Positions 26,653 through 34,915 of a stretch of DNA of 41,083 nucleotides are shown one piece after another. Positions within the stretch are counted from its first letter, which is position 1. Every line of letters starts with the position of its first letter. A program made the position numbers and the translations under genes. Origin of the DNA: Prevotella sp. (GTDB lineage Bacteria > Bacteroidota > Bacteroidia > Bacteroidales > Bacteroidaceae); contig JAEEPZ010000024.1 in assembly GCA_016285055.1 (NCBI GenBank), positions 1-41,083 on the forward strand, given 5' to 3'. Below the pieces are notes generated by a model. The model saw only the letters and a list, made by a program, of their open reading frames with translations, ran no database searches and was not told where the DNA came from.

Positions 26653-26660
26653 TACTTTTG
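26653..26660 (+). promoter_or_regulatory. Promoter -7 element for the 26693 gene
   Basis: TACTTTTG fits TAnnTTTG and lies 33 bases before the ATG at 26693. An upstream start at 26636 would precede this promoter, so it is unlikely. Confidence 0.55.
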
Positions 26661-26692
26661 CAGCGTCAATCATCGAAACCACCTCGAGATTG

Positions 26693-27184
26693 ATGCTGCA
26701 AATGCTTAGTGGTGGCAACCTTAATCTGATCAATGCTATGACAAGTACAGCACTTCAGACCATCGTGGCAAAAAGCCTTCCTGCCCTCTCGGGCGAGTCA
26801 CTCACCTACAACGCCGCCAAGAACGTGTACCTCACGCTCGGCTACACCAGTGCGGCGGGGAACATGTACTACAAGGCCATCCGGGTCTCGAAAAAGCTGG
26901 CCGTGTTCTACCACATCGGTCAGGGCTATGCCCGTACTTTCCTGAACGGCATCACGCTGTTCTGCTGGGACGGGACTAAGGCCAGGATCATCGGCCAGAA
27001 GTTCTGGGGCGGTAGCAACTGGCGCGACTTCTCGGAGTACTTCGCCAAGGAGCAGAGCATCCTGATGCTGAAGGACTTCATGACGAGCCAGATGAAGCTC
27101 CAGGGGGCGCATGTCAGCGAGCAGGAACTCCTCACCTTCTCACGGGCAGCCATTGAGGAGACACAACACAAGCAGTTGGCATAA
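26693..27184 (+). CDS. Unknown protein, related to the next gene
   Basis: About 163 residues, no recognised family. The start is uncertain: ATG at 26693 or 26702, both behind the promoter element. The middle reads LAVFYHIGQGYARTFLNGIT and GTKARIIGQKFWGG, and the end EQSILMLKDFMTSQMKLQG. The second half aligns by eye with the 27244 product (ITLFCWDGTKARIIGQKFW with IELYAFNGQRMELIQKRDY, and MLKDFMTSQMK with MVKDYLTGVMK), so the two are probably diverged paralogues. GC content returns to the level of the housekeeping genes here. Probably cotranscribed with the 27244 gene and the helicase. Confidence 0.65.
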   Translation: MLQMLSGGNLNLINAMTSTALQTIVAKSLPALSGESLTYNAAKNVYLTLGYTSAAGNMYYKAIRVSKKLAVFYHIGQGYARTFLNGITLFCWDGTKARIIGQKFWGGSNWRDFSEYFAKEQSILMLKDFMTSQMKLQGAHVSEQELLTFSRAAIEETQHKQLA

Positions 27185-27243
27185 GAGCCACTGCTTGTGA
27201 CAAGGACAACACAAAGTTCAACCAAAAACAAACCGACAAAACT

Positions 27244-27750
27244 ATGGCAACACTGACCAAAGCAATCAACAAGAACCTGTTTGACAGCATCCTGCCGCCC
27301 TTCGGCAGTCCACGCGTTCACCTCCCCGTATGGGATGAGGGGCAGAAGATGTTCATCTGCAACGAGTACGAGAGCGAGAGCGGACACCGCTACTACCTCG
27401 GCATCCGCTTTTGCGACCGCATCGTCATTGTGGAGAAGGTTGGGCTCTACCACAACTGGACCTACATCGACAGCATCGAGCTTTATGCCTTCAACGGACA
27501 GAGAATGGAACTCATCCAGAAGCGCGACTACGAGAAGGAGTTCCGCAACGAGGCGTTCATCCGCCAGGAGTCAGAGCAGATGGTGAAGGACTATCTGACT
27601 GGCGTGATGAAGACGCAACGTATCAGCATTCCGGCAGAGCAGATTGCAGCGCAGGCCTCTGATCTGGTCAACGGGTGCTACAAGAGCTTCCTCGACCGCG
27701 ACTTCAACACACGTTTAACCCAAATACTTCCAAAACTCGAACAGCGATAA
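27244..27750 (+). CDS. Unknown protein, related to the preceding gene
   Basis: A 168-aa soluble protein of no recognised family, starting MATLTKAINKNLFDSI. Strand-rich middle (YYLGIRFCDRIVIVEKVGLY, IDSIELYAFNGQ) and helical end (EQMVKDYLTGVMKTQ, AAQASDLVNGCYKSF). It resembles the upstream product over its second half. The stop lies 2 bases before the helicase start, indicating one transcript. The pairing with a Pif1-type helicase hints at DNA metabolism, but nothing in the sequence proves it. Confidence 0.72.
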   Translation: MATLTKAINKNLFDSILPPFGSPRVHLPVWDEGQKMFICNEYESESGHRYYLGIRFCDRIVIVEKVGLYHNWTYIDSIELYAFNGQRMELIQKRDYEKEFRNEAFIRQESEQMVKDYLTGVMKTQRISIPAEQIAAQASDLVNGCYKSFLDRDFNTRLTQILPKLEQR

Positions 27751-27752
27751 CC

Positions 27753-29813
27753 ATGGAGAACACACTCGACAAAGAGAATAAGCAGCAGTTGCTCGCCTAC
27801 GAGCTGATTGCCAACACGAATTCCAGCTTCTTCCTGACCGGTAGGGCTGGAACTGGTAAGACAACCTTCCTGCGCAAGGTGCAGCAGATGGTGGACAAGC
27901 AGTTCATCACGTTGGCCCCTACTGGCGTGGCAGCCATCCTGGCGGGTGGTGATACCATCCACTCTTTCTTCGGATTGCCGATGGACGTCTGCACACCAGG
28001 CACGATGGGAAAGATGAGCGAGGCGCGCATACAGACGCTGCTCCATACCGACACCATTATCATCGACGAGGTGTCGATGGTGCGCTGCGACATCATCGAT
28101 GCCATCGACTACACCATGCGAAAGACGCTACGCTCCATGCAGCCCTTCGGTGGCAAGCAGGTCATCTTCGTGGGCGACATGTTCCAACTACCGCCGGTGG
28201 TGAAGCAGGGAGCAGAGCGCGAACTGATGCACGACCTCTACCACACGGACGATTTCTTCTTCTACAAGGCCGACGTCATCAAGCGGATGCGGCTGGTGAA
28301 GATAGAGTTCCAAAAGGTGTACCGCCAGGAGGATGAGGACTTCCTGCACATACTGGAGAACGTGCGCCTGAACAGGGCGACTCCAGAGAACCTGATGCAC
28401 CTGAACGAGCGCGTCGGCCAGCCGACGAAGGCCGACGGCATGGTGATAACGCTCGCCTCGCTCAACAAGACAGCCGATGCCCTCAACCAACAGCGGCTTG
28501 CCGAGATTGACTCTGAGGAGTACACCTACGAGGGAACGGTGCAGGGCAAGTTCGAGGAGAAACGCTTCCCCGTTGACATGACGCTGAGACTGAAGGTGGG
28601 TGCACAGGTGATGTTCACCCGCAACGACCCGCAGAAGCGCTGGGTGAACGGCACCATCGGCACGGTATCGAAGCTGACAAAGGACGAGATACAGGTAACG
28701 ACCGACGGCGGTGATACCTACGTCGTACCCTGCTGCTCGTGGGAATCGTACAGCTATGAGTACGACCGCGAGGCCCGCAAGATGAAGAAGGAACAAGTGG
28801 GCACGTTCACCCAGTACCCGCTGCGGCTGGCCTGGGCCATCACCGTGCACAAGAGTCAGGGCATGACCTTCGACAAGATGTACCTTGACCTGAGCCGGGG
28901 AATGTTTGCCGCCGGTCAGCTCTATGTCGCGCTGAGCCGTGTGCGCTCGCTCGGCGGCCTGTTCCTCTCTCGCCCCATCATCCCGCAGTATGCCCACACC
29001 AGCCGTGAGGTGCTGCAGTATGCCAGCGGCTACAACGACAACCAGGTAATCAACAGCGAGATAGAGAGCGGCAAGGCCGTCTATCAGCTGTTGGCTCGCC
29101 ACGACTACGACGAGGCTGCTCGCCAATACCTGCTATTGGTGCAGAAGAAGGCTGAGGATAGTGACATCAAGGAGGCGATGCAGCAGGCGAAGCGGTTCCT
29201 CGATACCGTCATCTGTGATGATGATCTCTTTGGCTGCATCACGGAGATTCCCGAGGCGCTGAAGGAAACTGACCATTGGGCACCCAAGTTCCTTGTGGCT
29301 CTGTTGAGTCTTTATGCCGAAGAGTATGAGCAGGCATTGACCTACGCCGATAGCGTGCTGACCCAGCACCAATGCCAGGAAGCGCTCTATGTGAAGTCAC
29401 GCTGTCTGGCCAGGCTCGAGCGCTATGAGGAGGCCGATGCCGTGAATGTGCTGATGGGCGATGTGTTCGATATGTCGACACCCGACTGCAAGGTGCTCTA
29501 CATGATTGCCATGCTCAACGAGTTGCATATTGGTGACCCTGGGTTGAACATGATGCAGGAACTGATCAAGGCAAGGCCCAAATACGACAAGGGTATCCTG
29601 TCGCTTCGTTTCCTGATGAAGCGGAAGGGACTGGCACTCGTGAAGAACTCCAACGAACCTCGGGAGTTGGTGGATGACTTCAACTCCGACATCACCGAGG
29701 AGGAGTTTGCCCACAAACTGGCAACAGCCCGTGAGAAAGCGCCAAAGGCTGCGGAGTACTTGCTTCGACTGATAAAGAGGCAAGCATTCACAGCAGAACC
29801 GTTGGACGATTAG
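27753..29813 (+). CDS. Pif1/RecD-like superfamily 1 DNA helicase with TPR-like C terminus
   Basis: A 686-aa helicase of the Pif1/RecD2 group, which unwinds DNA 5' to 3'. Walker A TGRAGTGKTT lies at about 29-38, then LAPTGVAAILAGG, Walker B IIIDEVSM near 104, VIFVGDMFQLPPV, and the UvrD_C_2-type closing motif WAITVHKSQGMTFDKMYLDL with YVALSRVRSLGG near 365-405. Beyond about 430 there is a helical, TPR-like extension (YEQALTYADSVLTQ, EALYVKSRCLARLERYEEAD) not needed for helicase activity and perhaps for partner binding. ATG at 27753 follows the preceding stop by 2 bases. A terminator lies downstream. Confidence 0.9.
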   Translation: MENTLDKENKQQLLAYELIANTNSSFFLTGRAGTGKTTFLRKVQQMVDKQFITLAPTGVAAILAGGDTIHSFFGLPMDVCTPGTMGKMSEARIQTLLHTDTIIIDEVSMVRCDIIDAIDYTMRKTLRSMQPFGGKQVIFVGDMFQLPPVVKQGAERELMHDLYHTDDFFFYKADVIKRMRLVKIEFQKVYRQEDEDFLHILENVRLNRATPENLMHLNERVGQPTKADGMVITLASLNKTADALNQQRLAEIDSEEYTYEGTVQGKFEEKRFPVDMTLRLKVGAQVMFTRNDPQKRWVNGTIGTVSKLTKDEIQVTTDGGDTYVVPCCSWESYSYEYDREARKMKKEQVGTFTQYPLRLAWAITVHKSQGMTFDKMYLDLSRGMFAAGQLYVALSRVRSLGGLFLSRPIIPQYAHTSREVLQYASGYNDNQVINSEIESGKAVYQLLARHDYDEAARQYLLLVQKKAEDSDIKEAMQQAKRFLDTVICDDDLFGCITEIPEALKETDHWAPKFLVALLSLYAEEYEQALTYADSVLTQHQCQEALYVKSRCLARLERYEEADAVNVLMGDVFDMSTPDCKVLYMIAMLNELHIGDPGLNMMQELIKARPKYDKGILSLRFLMKRKGLALVKNSNEPRELVDDFNSDITEEEFAHKLATAREKAPKAAEYLLRLIKRQAFTAEPLDD

Positions 29814-29835
29814 GCATTATTATAGGCAGCGAGAT

Positions 29836-29871
29836 AAGGAGCAAGCATAATTTGAAAACAGCTTGCTCCTT
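29836..29871. terminator. Bidirectional terminator between convergent genes
   Basis: A perfect 11-bp inverted repeat, AAGGAGCAAGC (29836-29846) and GCTTGCTCCTT (29861-29871), sits between the helicase stop and the end of the minus-strand membrane protein. Confidence 0.7.
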
Positions 29872-29878
29872 TCAAAGA

Positions 29879-30088
29879 TTACATCCACTCTTTATGGCAG
29901 GCCCAAAGAGTCATGACAATGAAAAGAAACATGCCTCCTCCAAGTTTCCATGCCATTTCCCAAATCATGTCAATGTGCCATAACACATGATTTCCGACAA
30001 GAACATAGACGGTAAAGCTGACCAGCGCAAGCATCAGAATCAGCAGGCAGGGCTGGAGGTCGTCTGTTGTTATTTTGTTCTCTTCCAT
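29879..30088 (-). CDS. Small membrane protein, unknown function
   Basis: A 69-aa protein with two hydrophobic segments (CLLILMLALVSFTVYVLVG and GGGMFLFIVMTLWA) and a polar N terminus. AAAGGA lies about 10 bases before the ATG. It directly follows a 41-codon reading-frame remnant on the same strand. No family recognised. Confidence 0.6.
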   Translation of the reverse strand: MEENKITTDDLQPCLLILMLALVSFTVYVLVGNHVLWHIDMIWEMAWKLGGGMFLFIVMTLWACHKEWM

Positions 30089-30107
30089 TTTTACATTCCT
30101 TTCTTTC

Positions 30108-30232
30108 TTATCTGTGTATACCTCGTGATTTCTTCCTGACCTGAACGCCTATATCCATCATTGCTTGCTCTGCACAACGACGGGCGAACTCTATATCGTC
30201 CTCGTCCTTCTTACGCCCCCAGCCGGAATCGC
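30108..30232 (-). pseudogene. Possible gene remnant upstream of the small membrane protein
   Basis: One minus-strand frame reads 41 protein-like codons (GWGRKKDEDDIEFARRCAEQ, then AMMDIGVQVRKKSRGIHR) to a TAA at 30108, but an in-frame stop lies just upstream and no start codon is available. It looks like the C-terminal end of a lost gene. The rest of the 30089-30378 gap contains only the terminator at 30264-30297. Confidence 0.3.
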
Positions 30233-30263
30233 CTTACGACCGCTTTACGCATTGAAATGTTAA

Positions 30264-30297
30264 AAAGGCCCTCCCGTTTCATACTGAGAGGGCCTTT
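30264..30297. terminator. Rho-independent terminator downstream of the RecG-like remnant
   Basis: AAAGGCCCTC (30264-30273) and GAGGGCCTTT (30288-30297) form a perfect 10-bp stem with A and T runs on both sides, so it can work in either direction. Confidence 0.75.
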
Positions 30298-30378
30298 CCG
30301 CCATTCTGTCACAATGCAAAATGCGCCGCAAAAACAAGCTTGTTTCTACAGCGCAAAACGCTATTAGAAAGAACTAAT

Positions 30379-31343
30379 CTATTGGCTTTCTTTGATAATC
30401 TCCCAGAAACCGCCCTTGTCTGGGCCAACACGTCGAACTACTCCTTGAACTTGCAATTTCCTGATATTTCTGGCAACATTTCTCCTATCAATACCAATTA
30501 TGTCAGCCATCTTAGAGGTTGTGATGTAAGGATTTTCCCTTACCAAGTCAATGATTTTCTGTGGCGTTTTCTGTGGCGTTTTCTGTGACGTTTTCTGTGA
30601 CGTATCTGTGATGCTTCCTGTGACGTTATCTATGACGTTTTCTGGTAACTTTTCTGTCAACCCTTGCGTATTTTCTGGTAACTTTTCTGTTCGCTTCTGT
30701 TCGGTTACTAATCGAACAGAAGAGTTTTCTGTGACCTTTGGCACTGTAATCTTCAAGATGAAGTCATCAGTTCGGAAAGAAGGGGCTTGGGCACCATTGG
30801 CTTCCTGTTCCCGACAGACACGATCCATGCCCTCGCCGAACTCTTTCACGTAGTGATAGACTTTCAGGAATGCCGCTATCTTTGGATTGCGCGAGAAGTG
30901 GGTATTTCGGATGTTGCTGGGCTTCGCTTGACCAGGTAACTTGCCTGGCGATTCAAATACCAGTCGGTCATCGAACATCTTTATTTGGATTTCAGTCCCC
31001 TTTATATTGTACGCCCTATGACAAACGCTATTAACAGTCATCTCTTGTATCACGAACTTAGGATAGTCACGACGGGTAACAAACTTACCATGCTGTCCGA
31101 GGAAAGTGTGCTCCCGTACCTGGGTCTCCAAGTACTCGACTGTTTTCTTGACTTGATTCAATATGGTTCCCTCAAAGGTGACATCCTTGATGACGTTCAT
31201 CTCTGCACCTACCTTCTCGTCAGTTCCTTCAAACCGCTTGCTAACCTCCGCCATCCACTTAGGCAGCCTTTCATGCGGTATGTTCTTCTTTCATACGTAC
31301 TCTTAGCAATACGCTGATCAGGTAATTCTTCATAAGTCTTTAA
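30379..31343 (-). pseudogene. RecG-related/HATPase_c_4 DNA-binding protein, N-terminally truncated and frameshifted
   Basis: The longest intact frame, 30379-31254 (291 aa), matches the C-terminal part of the AlbA_2/HATPase_c_4 regulator family (NSVCHRAYNIKGTEIQIKMF, RLVFESPGKLPG, FGEGMDRV) and ends with a winged helix (ITTSKMADIIGIDRRNVARN). Upstream the family sequence continues in another frame: TYEELPDQRIAKSTYE is readable from 31343, and KKNIPHERLPKW leads into MAEVSKRF. Loss of one A from a GAAAAG run would explain the shift. No start codon or AlbA domain precedes it. The linker holds QKTSQKTPQKTPQK, encoded by 12-base tandem repeats. The 291-aa piece could still be made from its own ATG. 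Confidence 0.65.
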
Positions 31344-31356
31344 TCATTGGACGCTA

Positions 31357-31364
31357 CAAAGATA
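31357..31364 (-). promoter_or_regulatory. Promoter -7 element upstream of the RecG-like remnant
   Basis: TATCTTTG on the minus strand. The surrounding sequence (GACGCTACAAAG, 15 bases, GAAAGAAAAA) is repeated at 32901-32937 in front of the DnaB-like gene with identical spacing. Confidence 0.55.
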
Positions 31365-31410
31365 CAACTTTTTCTTGAAAGAAAAAGGGTTTTGAACAGA
31401 AATTGTGTTT

Positions 31411-31872
31411 TCACAAGGCTTGTGGATAATCAGGCAGGGAAATCCAGTCTGTATGTCCGTATTCACCGTTATGAATCTCTTCCATAAAACGCTTCCTTGC
31501 TTCCACGAAAGACTCAGGAACAGTCACGTGTGGTTTTTGGTTGGGATTGTTCACATAGCCTCGTCTCATGTTGATACAGTCACCAAGGGCCATGAATTGC
31601 ATGAGTGTCATCACGCGTGACGGTAATACGCGCAAATGATATGCCTCCTTCGTGTCGTAACATTGCCGATATTCCTGGCTCAAGTTGTAAAATTCTATGT
31701 CATCAAGGCAACACACTATTCGCATCGCCTCCAAATAGGCCTCAGCATATTGGTCAAAGAAATCATTACTGACCTCTCCGCCCATTTCCTCCTCGCTGAA
31801 CAATGCAGGCTCAGTGGTGATGAAAACATCTTTACCGATGGGGAATGGATTCTTTTCCCACTGTTTCCTCAT
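31411..31872 (-). CDS. Unknown protein coupled to the DnaB-like ATPase
   Basis: A 153-aa soluble protein with no recognised family. It is acidic and Tyr/Phe-rich (DFFDQYAEAYLEAMRIVCCL, DIEFYNLSQEYRQCYDTK) and includes VMTLMQFMALGDCINMRRGY. Its ATG overlaps the stop of the upstream ATPase gene (ATGA), so the two are translated together and may act together. Confidence 0.7.
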   Translation of the reverse strand: MRKQWEKNPFPIGKDVFITTEPALFSEEEMGGEVSNDFFDQYAEAYLEAMRIVCCLDDIEFYNLSQEYRQCYDTKEAYHLRVLPSRVMTLMQFMALGDCINMRRGYVNNPNQKPHVTVPESFVEARKRFMEEIHNGEYGHTDWISLPDYPQAL

Positions 31873-32795
31873 TGTTGTGTCTCACCGCTATTACATTCAA
31901 CCAATCCGAGCTTATTGATAAGAGTGTCGATCTTATAGCCGCTCGATTTCCTGAAGAATTCTAAAGTGGTCTTCTCCCTGTCTGCATATTCTTTCAGGAA
32001 CAAATAACCCCAAGGCAAGTAGAAGCGCCTGTTGACTAAACGTCCCTTGCACTTGAGAATCTCCAAGCCGATAATGTCTTTTAGATCACGGCCATGTTCA
32101 TCTTGATAGATACAATAGTCTCCATAACGGATTAATCCAATCACGGTGTCGCTTCCATGTATTTCATTGTAAAAGAAGAAATCGCGCAGGGCAGGACGTG
32201 CACAATCAATCCCATCCCGGTCGTTCCACACGCAGCAAGTGACCACAACGGGGATATTCATCCTCAGGGCAAGCGACTTGTAGCAGTTGATGATGTTTCG
32301 CTTGGTGGTTGAATAGTCGTAATACTGGCAGACCTCATCGACAAACACAATCTTGATGCCATGCGTGGCAATCATTTCCTCCAGCGCCTCGTTTACAAAC
32401 GCTTCGTTCTTCCTTGCTGCATCAAGAATAAACAAGGGTGCTTCCTTCAGCTTCTCCAAATATGCATTTACAGCCGGGCTGTGTTCCTCTGCAGTTAAGA
32501 CATTATTAATAATGTTTGTCTCTATAGAGCAATAGTAGGCTGCCATGCAAGCAAGGAAAATCCGTTCCGACATATTGTTCATCACGAGGAGTGTAGGAAT
32601 GTGCTGGTCAACAGCGATGTGGTTCAGCTGAGCGATGGTAAAAGCTGACTTTCCACAGTTCTCGTCCCCACAAACCGTGGTCAGCTGTCCAGGATAGTAG
32701 CCACCTATCACGTCGTCTATCAATTTGAAGCCAGACGATACGGATTGTACCTGCGACTTTTGGTTTTTCTCTACTATAGTACTGATATGTTCCAT
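31869..32795 (-). CDS. DnaB-like (RecA-fold) ATPase
   Basis: A 308-aa protein resembling the C-terminal ATPase domain of replicative helicase DnaB without its N-terminal domain. SGFKLIDDVIGGYYPGQLTT matches the DnaB entry motif, Walker A is GDENCGKS at 43-50, TLLVMNNMSERIF corresponds to the FSLEMS region, and IKIVFVDEVCQYYD is Walker B. The C-terminal arginine-finger part (LEILKCKGRLVNRRFYLPW) also fits. It may be a domesticated or mobile-element-derived ATPase. A promoter lies about 110 bases upstream; the leader between encodes a protein-like stretch without a start codon. Confidence 0.8.
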   Translation of the reverse strand: MEHISTIVEKNQKSQVQSVSSGFKLIDDVIGGYYPGQLTTVCGDENCGKSAFTIAQLNHIAVDQHIPTLLVMNNMSERIFLACMAAYYCSIETNIINNVLTAEEHSPAVNAYLEKLKEAPLFILDAARKNEAFVNEALEEMIATHGIKIVFVDEVCQYYDYSTTKRNIINCYKSLALRMNIPVVVTCCVWNDRDGIDCARPALRDFFFYNEIHGSDTVIGLIRYGDYCIYQDEHGRDLKDIIGLEILKCKGRLVNRRFYLPWGYLFLKEYADREKTTLEFFRKSSGYKIDTLINKLGLVECNSGETQQ

Positions 32796-32907
32796 ATTCA
32801 GTTAGATGGTTTTATAAGTTATTTCTTTGCTGTCTTCTTGGACTTCAGCCAGCCGTACGTGTTCCTGTATATACTTAGCCCGTTGACCTACGCCATAATC
32901 GACGCTA

Positions 32908-32915
32908 CAAAGGTA
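32908..32915 (-). promoter_or_regulatory. Promoter -7 element of the DnaB-like operon
   Basis: TACCTTTG on the minus strand, about 113 bases before the ATG at 32795. Confidence 0.65.
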
Positions 32916-33012
32916 TGCATATTACTCGAAAGAAAAAAAGTTTTTGATTAAAAAAAGTTTTTCCACAAGGCCACAGAGGATATTACAGATCTCAGCCAAG
33001 AAGAAATATTAA

Positions 33013-33056
33013 AGGTCCCTGCCCCCTCCCCTTACAGGGGCGGGGGAGCGGCGGAT
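33013..33056. repeat. G/C-rich palindromic intergenic repeat
   Basis: CCCCCTCCCCTTACAGGGGC followed by GGGGGAG is an imperfect inverted repeat. CCCTCCCCTTACAGG also occurs at the convergent junction near 34960. It lies between divergent promoters at 32908 and 33113. Confidence 0.65.
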
Positions 33057-33112
33057 CTTGCAAAGAAACGAAAAGAAAAGGCAAAAATGTTGCACAGTCG
33101 CAACTTTCTTTG

Positions 33113-33120
33113 TACTTTTG
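33113..33120 (+). promoter_or_regulatory. Promoter -7 element of the DIP1984-family gene
   Basis: TACTTTTG lies 57 bases before the ATG at 33178. Confidence 0.6.
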
Positions 33121-33177
33121 CCAAAGAAAACTATTTGAGATGAGAATGTCCGTCATAGAATCAATACCATTTGGAAT

Positions 33178-33636
33178 ATGAAATTAGCAGAAGCATTAAG
33201 TATCCGGAAGGACTTACAGAAGCGCATCCAGCAGCTGGGGCAGCGCATACAGAACAACGTAAAGGTGCAGGAGGGCGATGAGCCGTCAGAGCACCCCGCA
33301 GAGCTGATGAAGGAACTCAACTCGTGCCTTGTTCAGCTTGAGTCGCTCATCTGGCGCATCAACGCCACGAACATGAACACCCGCAACAGCGATGGCAAGA
33401 CGCTGACAGAGCTGATGGCACAGAAAGACGTGCTGACCATGAGAATCAGCACGTTGCGCAGCGCCTTTGAAACAGCCTCGTCAGGTCACGACCGTTATTC
33501 ACGCTCAGAGATCAAGATGGTGACGGTCATTGACGTGAAGGCCCTCGGCAAACAGATTGACGACTACTCGGCCCAGCTCCGCAAGCTCGACATCGAGATA
33601 CAGTCGCTGAATTTCCAGACAGAACTGACAGAGTGA
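33178..33636 (+). CDS. DIP1984 family protein
   Basis: A 152-aa helical protein of the DIP1984 family, whose biochemical role is not established. Recognisable segments are MKLAEALSIRKDLQKRIQQL, VQEGDEPSEHP, LESLIWRINATNMNTRNSDG, KTLTELMAQKDVL and RYSRSEIKMVTVIDV. The pattern predicts a long antiparallel coiled coil. It starts a run of three plus-strand genes. The 196 bases after its stop hold nothing recognisable. Confidence 0.85.
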   Translation: MKLAEALSIRKDLQKRIQQLGQRIQNNVKVQEGDEPSEHPAELMKELNSCLVQLESLIWRINATNMNTRNSDGKTLTELMAQKDVLTMRISTLRSAFETASSGHDRYSRSEIKMVTVIDVKALGKQIDDYSAQLRKLDIEIQSLNFQTELTE

Positions 33637-33832
33637 CGCACTGGCATCCGCATTCACAGGGCGAACTGGAACCCCATCATGGCCGCTGCCCGGAGCCGGC
33701 AGCAATCTGTTCGATTCAAGAACTGTTACGGCGCAGGCTCAGCACGTCCTTACTCGCATGCATCGCTCATGCAGCACAGCGCACTACCACCCGGTTGACT
33801 ATGAGTGTCGGATGCCTTTTCTTCTTATCCCT

Positions 33833-34396
33833 ATGAACAAGAAATTTCCATACGGTTACGACATGAATGCCTACATCGACAAGGCATTCGAACAGATGAA
33901 ACAGGACTTTCCCTGGGCAACGAGGGATATGATAGCGGAGCACGCCTATTACGGTATTGAGAAAATGGGCGACGACTACCAGTATGTCTCTTATTCCTCA
34001 TGGCACGACGGCACGCTGAAGGCATATCCTGAGAATATAGACTGTGAAGAATTTATCCGTCGGCTTGCCAGCGGTCATGACTGGGAGCTTGAGCATGCCA
34101 ACCCTGTGAAGGAATACCTCGATGTGCCATCGTCAAGCAGATGCAGTGGTGGCTGGTTCCTGGAGACCTATCGTATTCAGAAGCACGAGCTTGGTGGCTA
34201 CTCGGCCTATGTGCAGGCAGGCAATCGCTCGGCTGGTGGGTCGAGGACATTCTTCATTCCTGCTTCTTATCTGAAGCTGCCTTGGGAGGAGTTTCTCGAC
34301 AAGTATCTCGATTTGGTATCTCCCGGCCCTTTCTACGTGGGCAGAGATGACCTCGAAAACGCCCCAGGCCTCAAAGAATTCCTTGGATACAGATAA
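33833..34396 (+). CDS. Unknown soluble protein
   Basis: A 187-aa protein with no recognised family, starting MNKKFPYGYDMNAYIDKAFE. It is rich in aromatic residues (YYGIEKMGDDYQYVSYSSWH, GGWFLETYRIQKHELGGYSA) and has no signal peptide. The ATG at 33833 is preferred because the frame upstream (from 33758) has non-protein-like composition. The thioredoxin-like gene begins 20 bases after its stop, so cotranscription is likely. Confidence 0.7.
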   Translation: MNKKFPYGYDMNAYIDKAFEQMKQDFPWATRDMIAEHAYYGIEKMGDDYQYVSYSSWHDGTLKAYPENIDCEEFIRRLASGHDWELEHANPVKEYLDVPSSSRCSGGWFLETYRIQKHELGGYSAYVQAGNRSAGGSRTFFIPASYLKLPWEEFLDKYLDLVSPGPFYVGRDDLENAPGLKEFLGYR

Positions 34397-34416
34397 AAAG
34401 AACCGTGTATTACGCC

Positions 34417-34914
34417 ATGAGAAAAGTAGTTTTATCATTGACAGCAGTCCTCCTTTCCCTGTGTGCAAATGCCCAGACGGGGTTAAAGAAAGTGTATAAC
34501 GAGGACATTCATCCCATTGAGCAGATAGACCAGGCTGTAGCAAAAGCGAAGTCTGAAGGCAAGTTTGTCATCTGTCAGGTAGGCGGGAACTGGTGTCCCT
34601 GGTGCTTACGTTTTGCTGATTTCATAACGAATGACACCACCATCAGCCAGGTCATCAACGAGAGTTTTGAGTATATCCATGTCAACTACAATCCTCGTAA
34701 GTCTGGCGATGAGCGACAGCAGCAACTGGCAGCGGCTTTGATGGCGCGGCTGAACAACTGCGGACGCTTTGGCTTCCCCGTGTTTGTAGTCCTTGACGAA
34801 GACGGCAAGGTGATTCACATTCAAGACTCCAGTTTCTTGGAAGAAGGGCAAGGCTACAATCAGGAGAAAGTGCTGCGCTTCTTCAAGAACTGGACTCCAA
34901 AAGCCGTGAAGTAG
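34417..34914 (+). CDS. Secreted thioredoxin-fold protein
   Basis: A 165-aa protein with a cleavable signal peptide (RKVVLSLTAVLLSLCANAQ) and a thioredoxin fold carrying the redox motif Cys-Pro-Trp-Cys in GGNWCPWCLRF. The later GFPVFVVLDEDGKVIH supplies the cis-Pro strand. It is probably a periplasmic thiol-disulfide oxidoreductase of the DUF255/thioredoxin_7 type. ATG at 34417 gives a normal signal peptide; a GTG at 34405 would add four residues. Convergent with the GNAT gene across a palindromic repeat. Confidence 0.85.
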   Translation: MRKVVLSLTAVLLSLCANAQTGLKKVYNEDIHPIEQIDQAVAKAKSEGKFVICQVGGNWCPWCLRFADFITNDTTISQVINESFEYIHVNYNPRKSGDERQQQLAAALMARLNNCGRFGFPVFVVLDEDGKVIHIQDSSFLEEGQGYNQEKVLRFFKNWTPKAVK

Positions 34915-34915
34915 C

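Noticed and set aside
28188..29126. 312-codon minus-strand open frame inside the Pif1-like helicase
   Set aside because: Antisense to the conserved helicase motifs, with no recognisable domain.
32796..32907. Protein-like minus-strand stretch (GQRAKYIQEHVRLAEVQEDS) in the DnaB-like leader
   Set aside because: It has no start codon in frame behind the promoter and ends before the ATPase gene; possibly a relic, not supportable as a gene.
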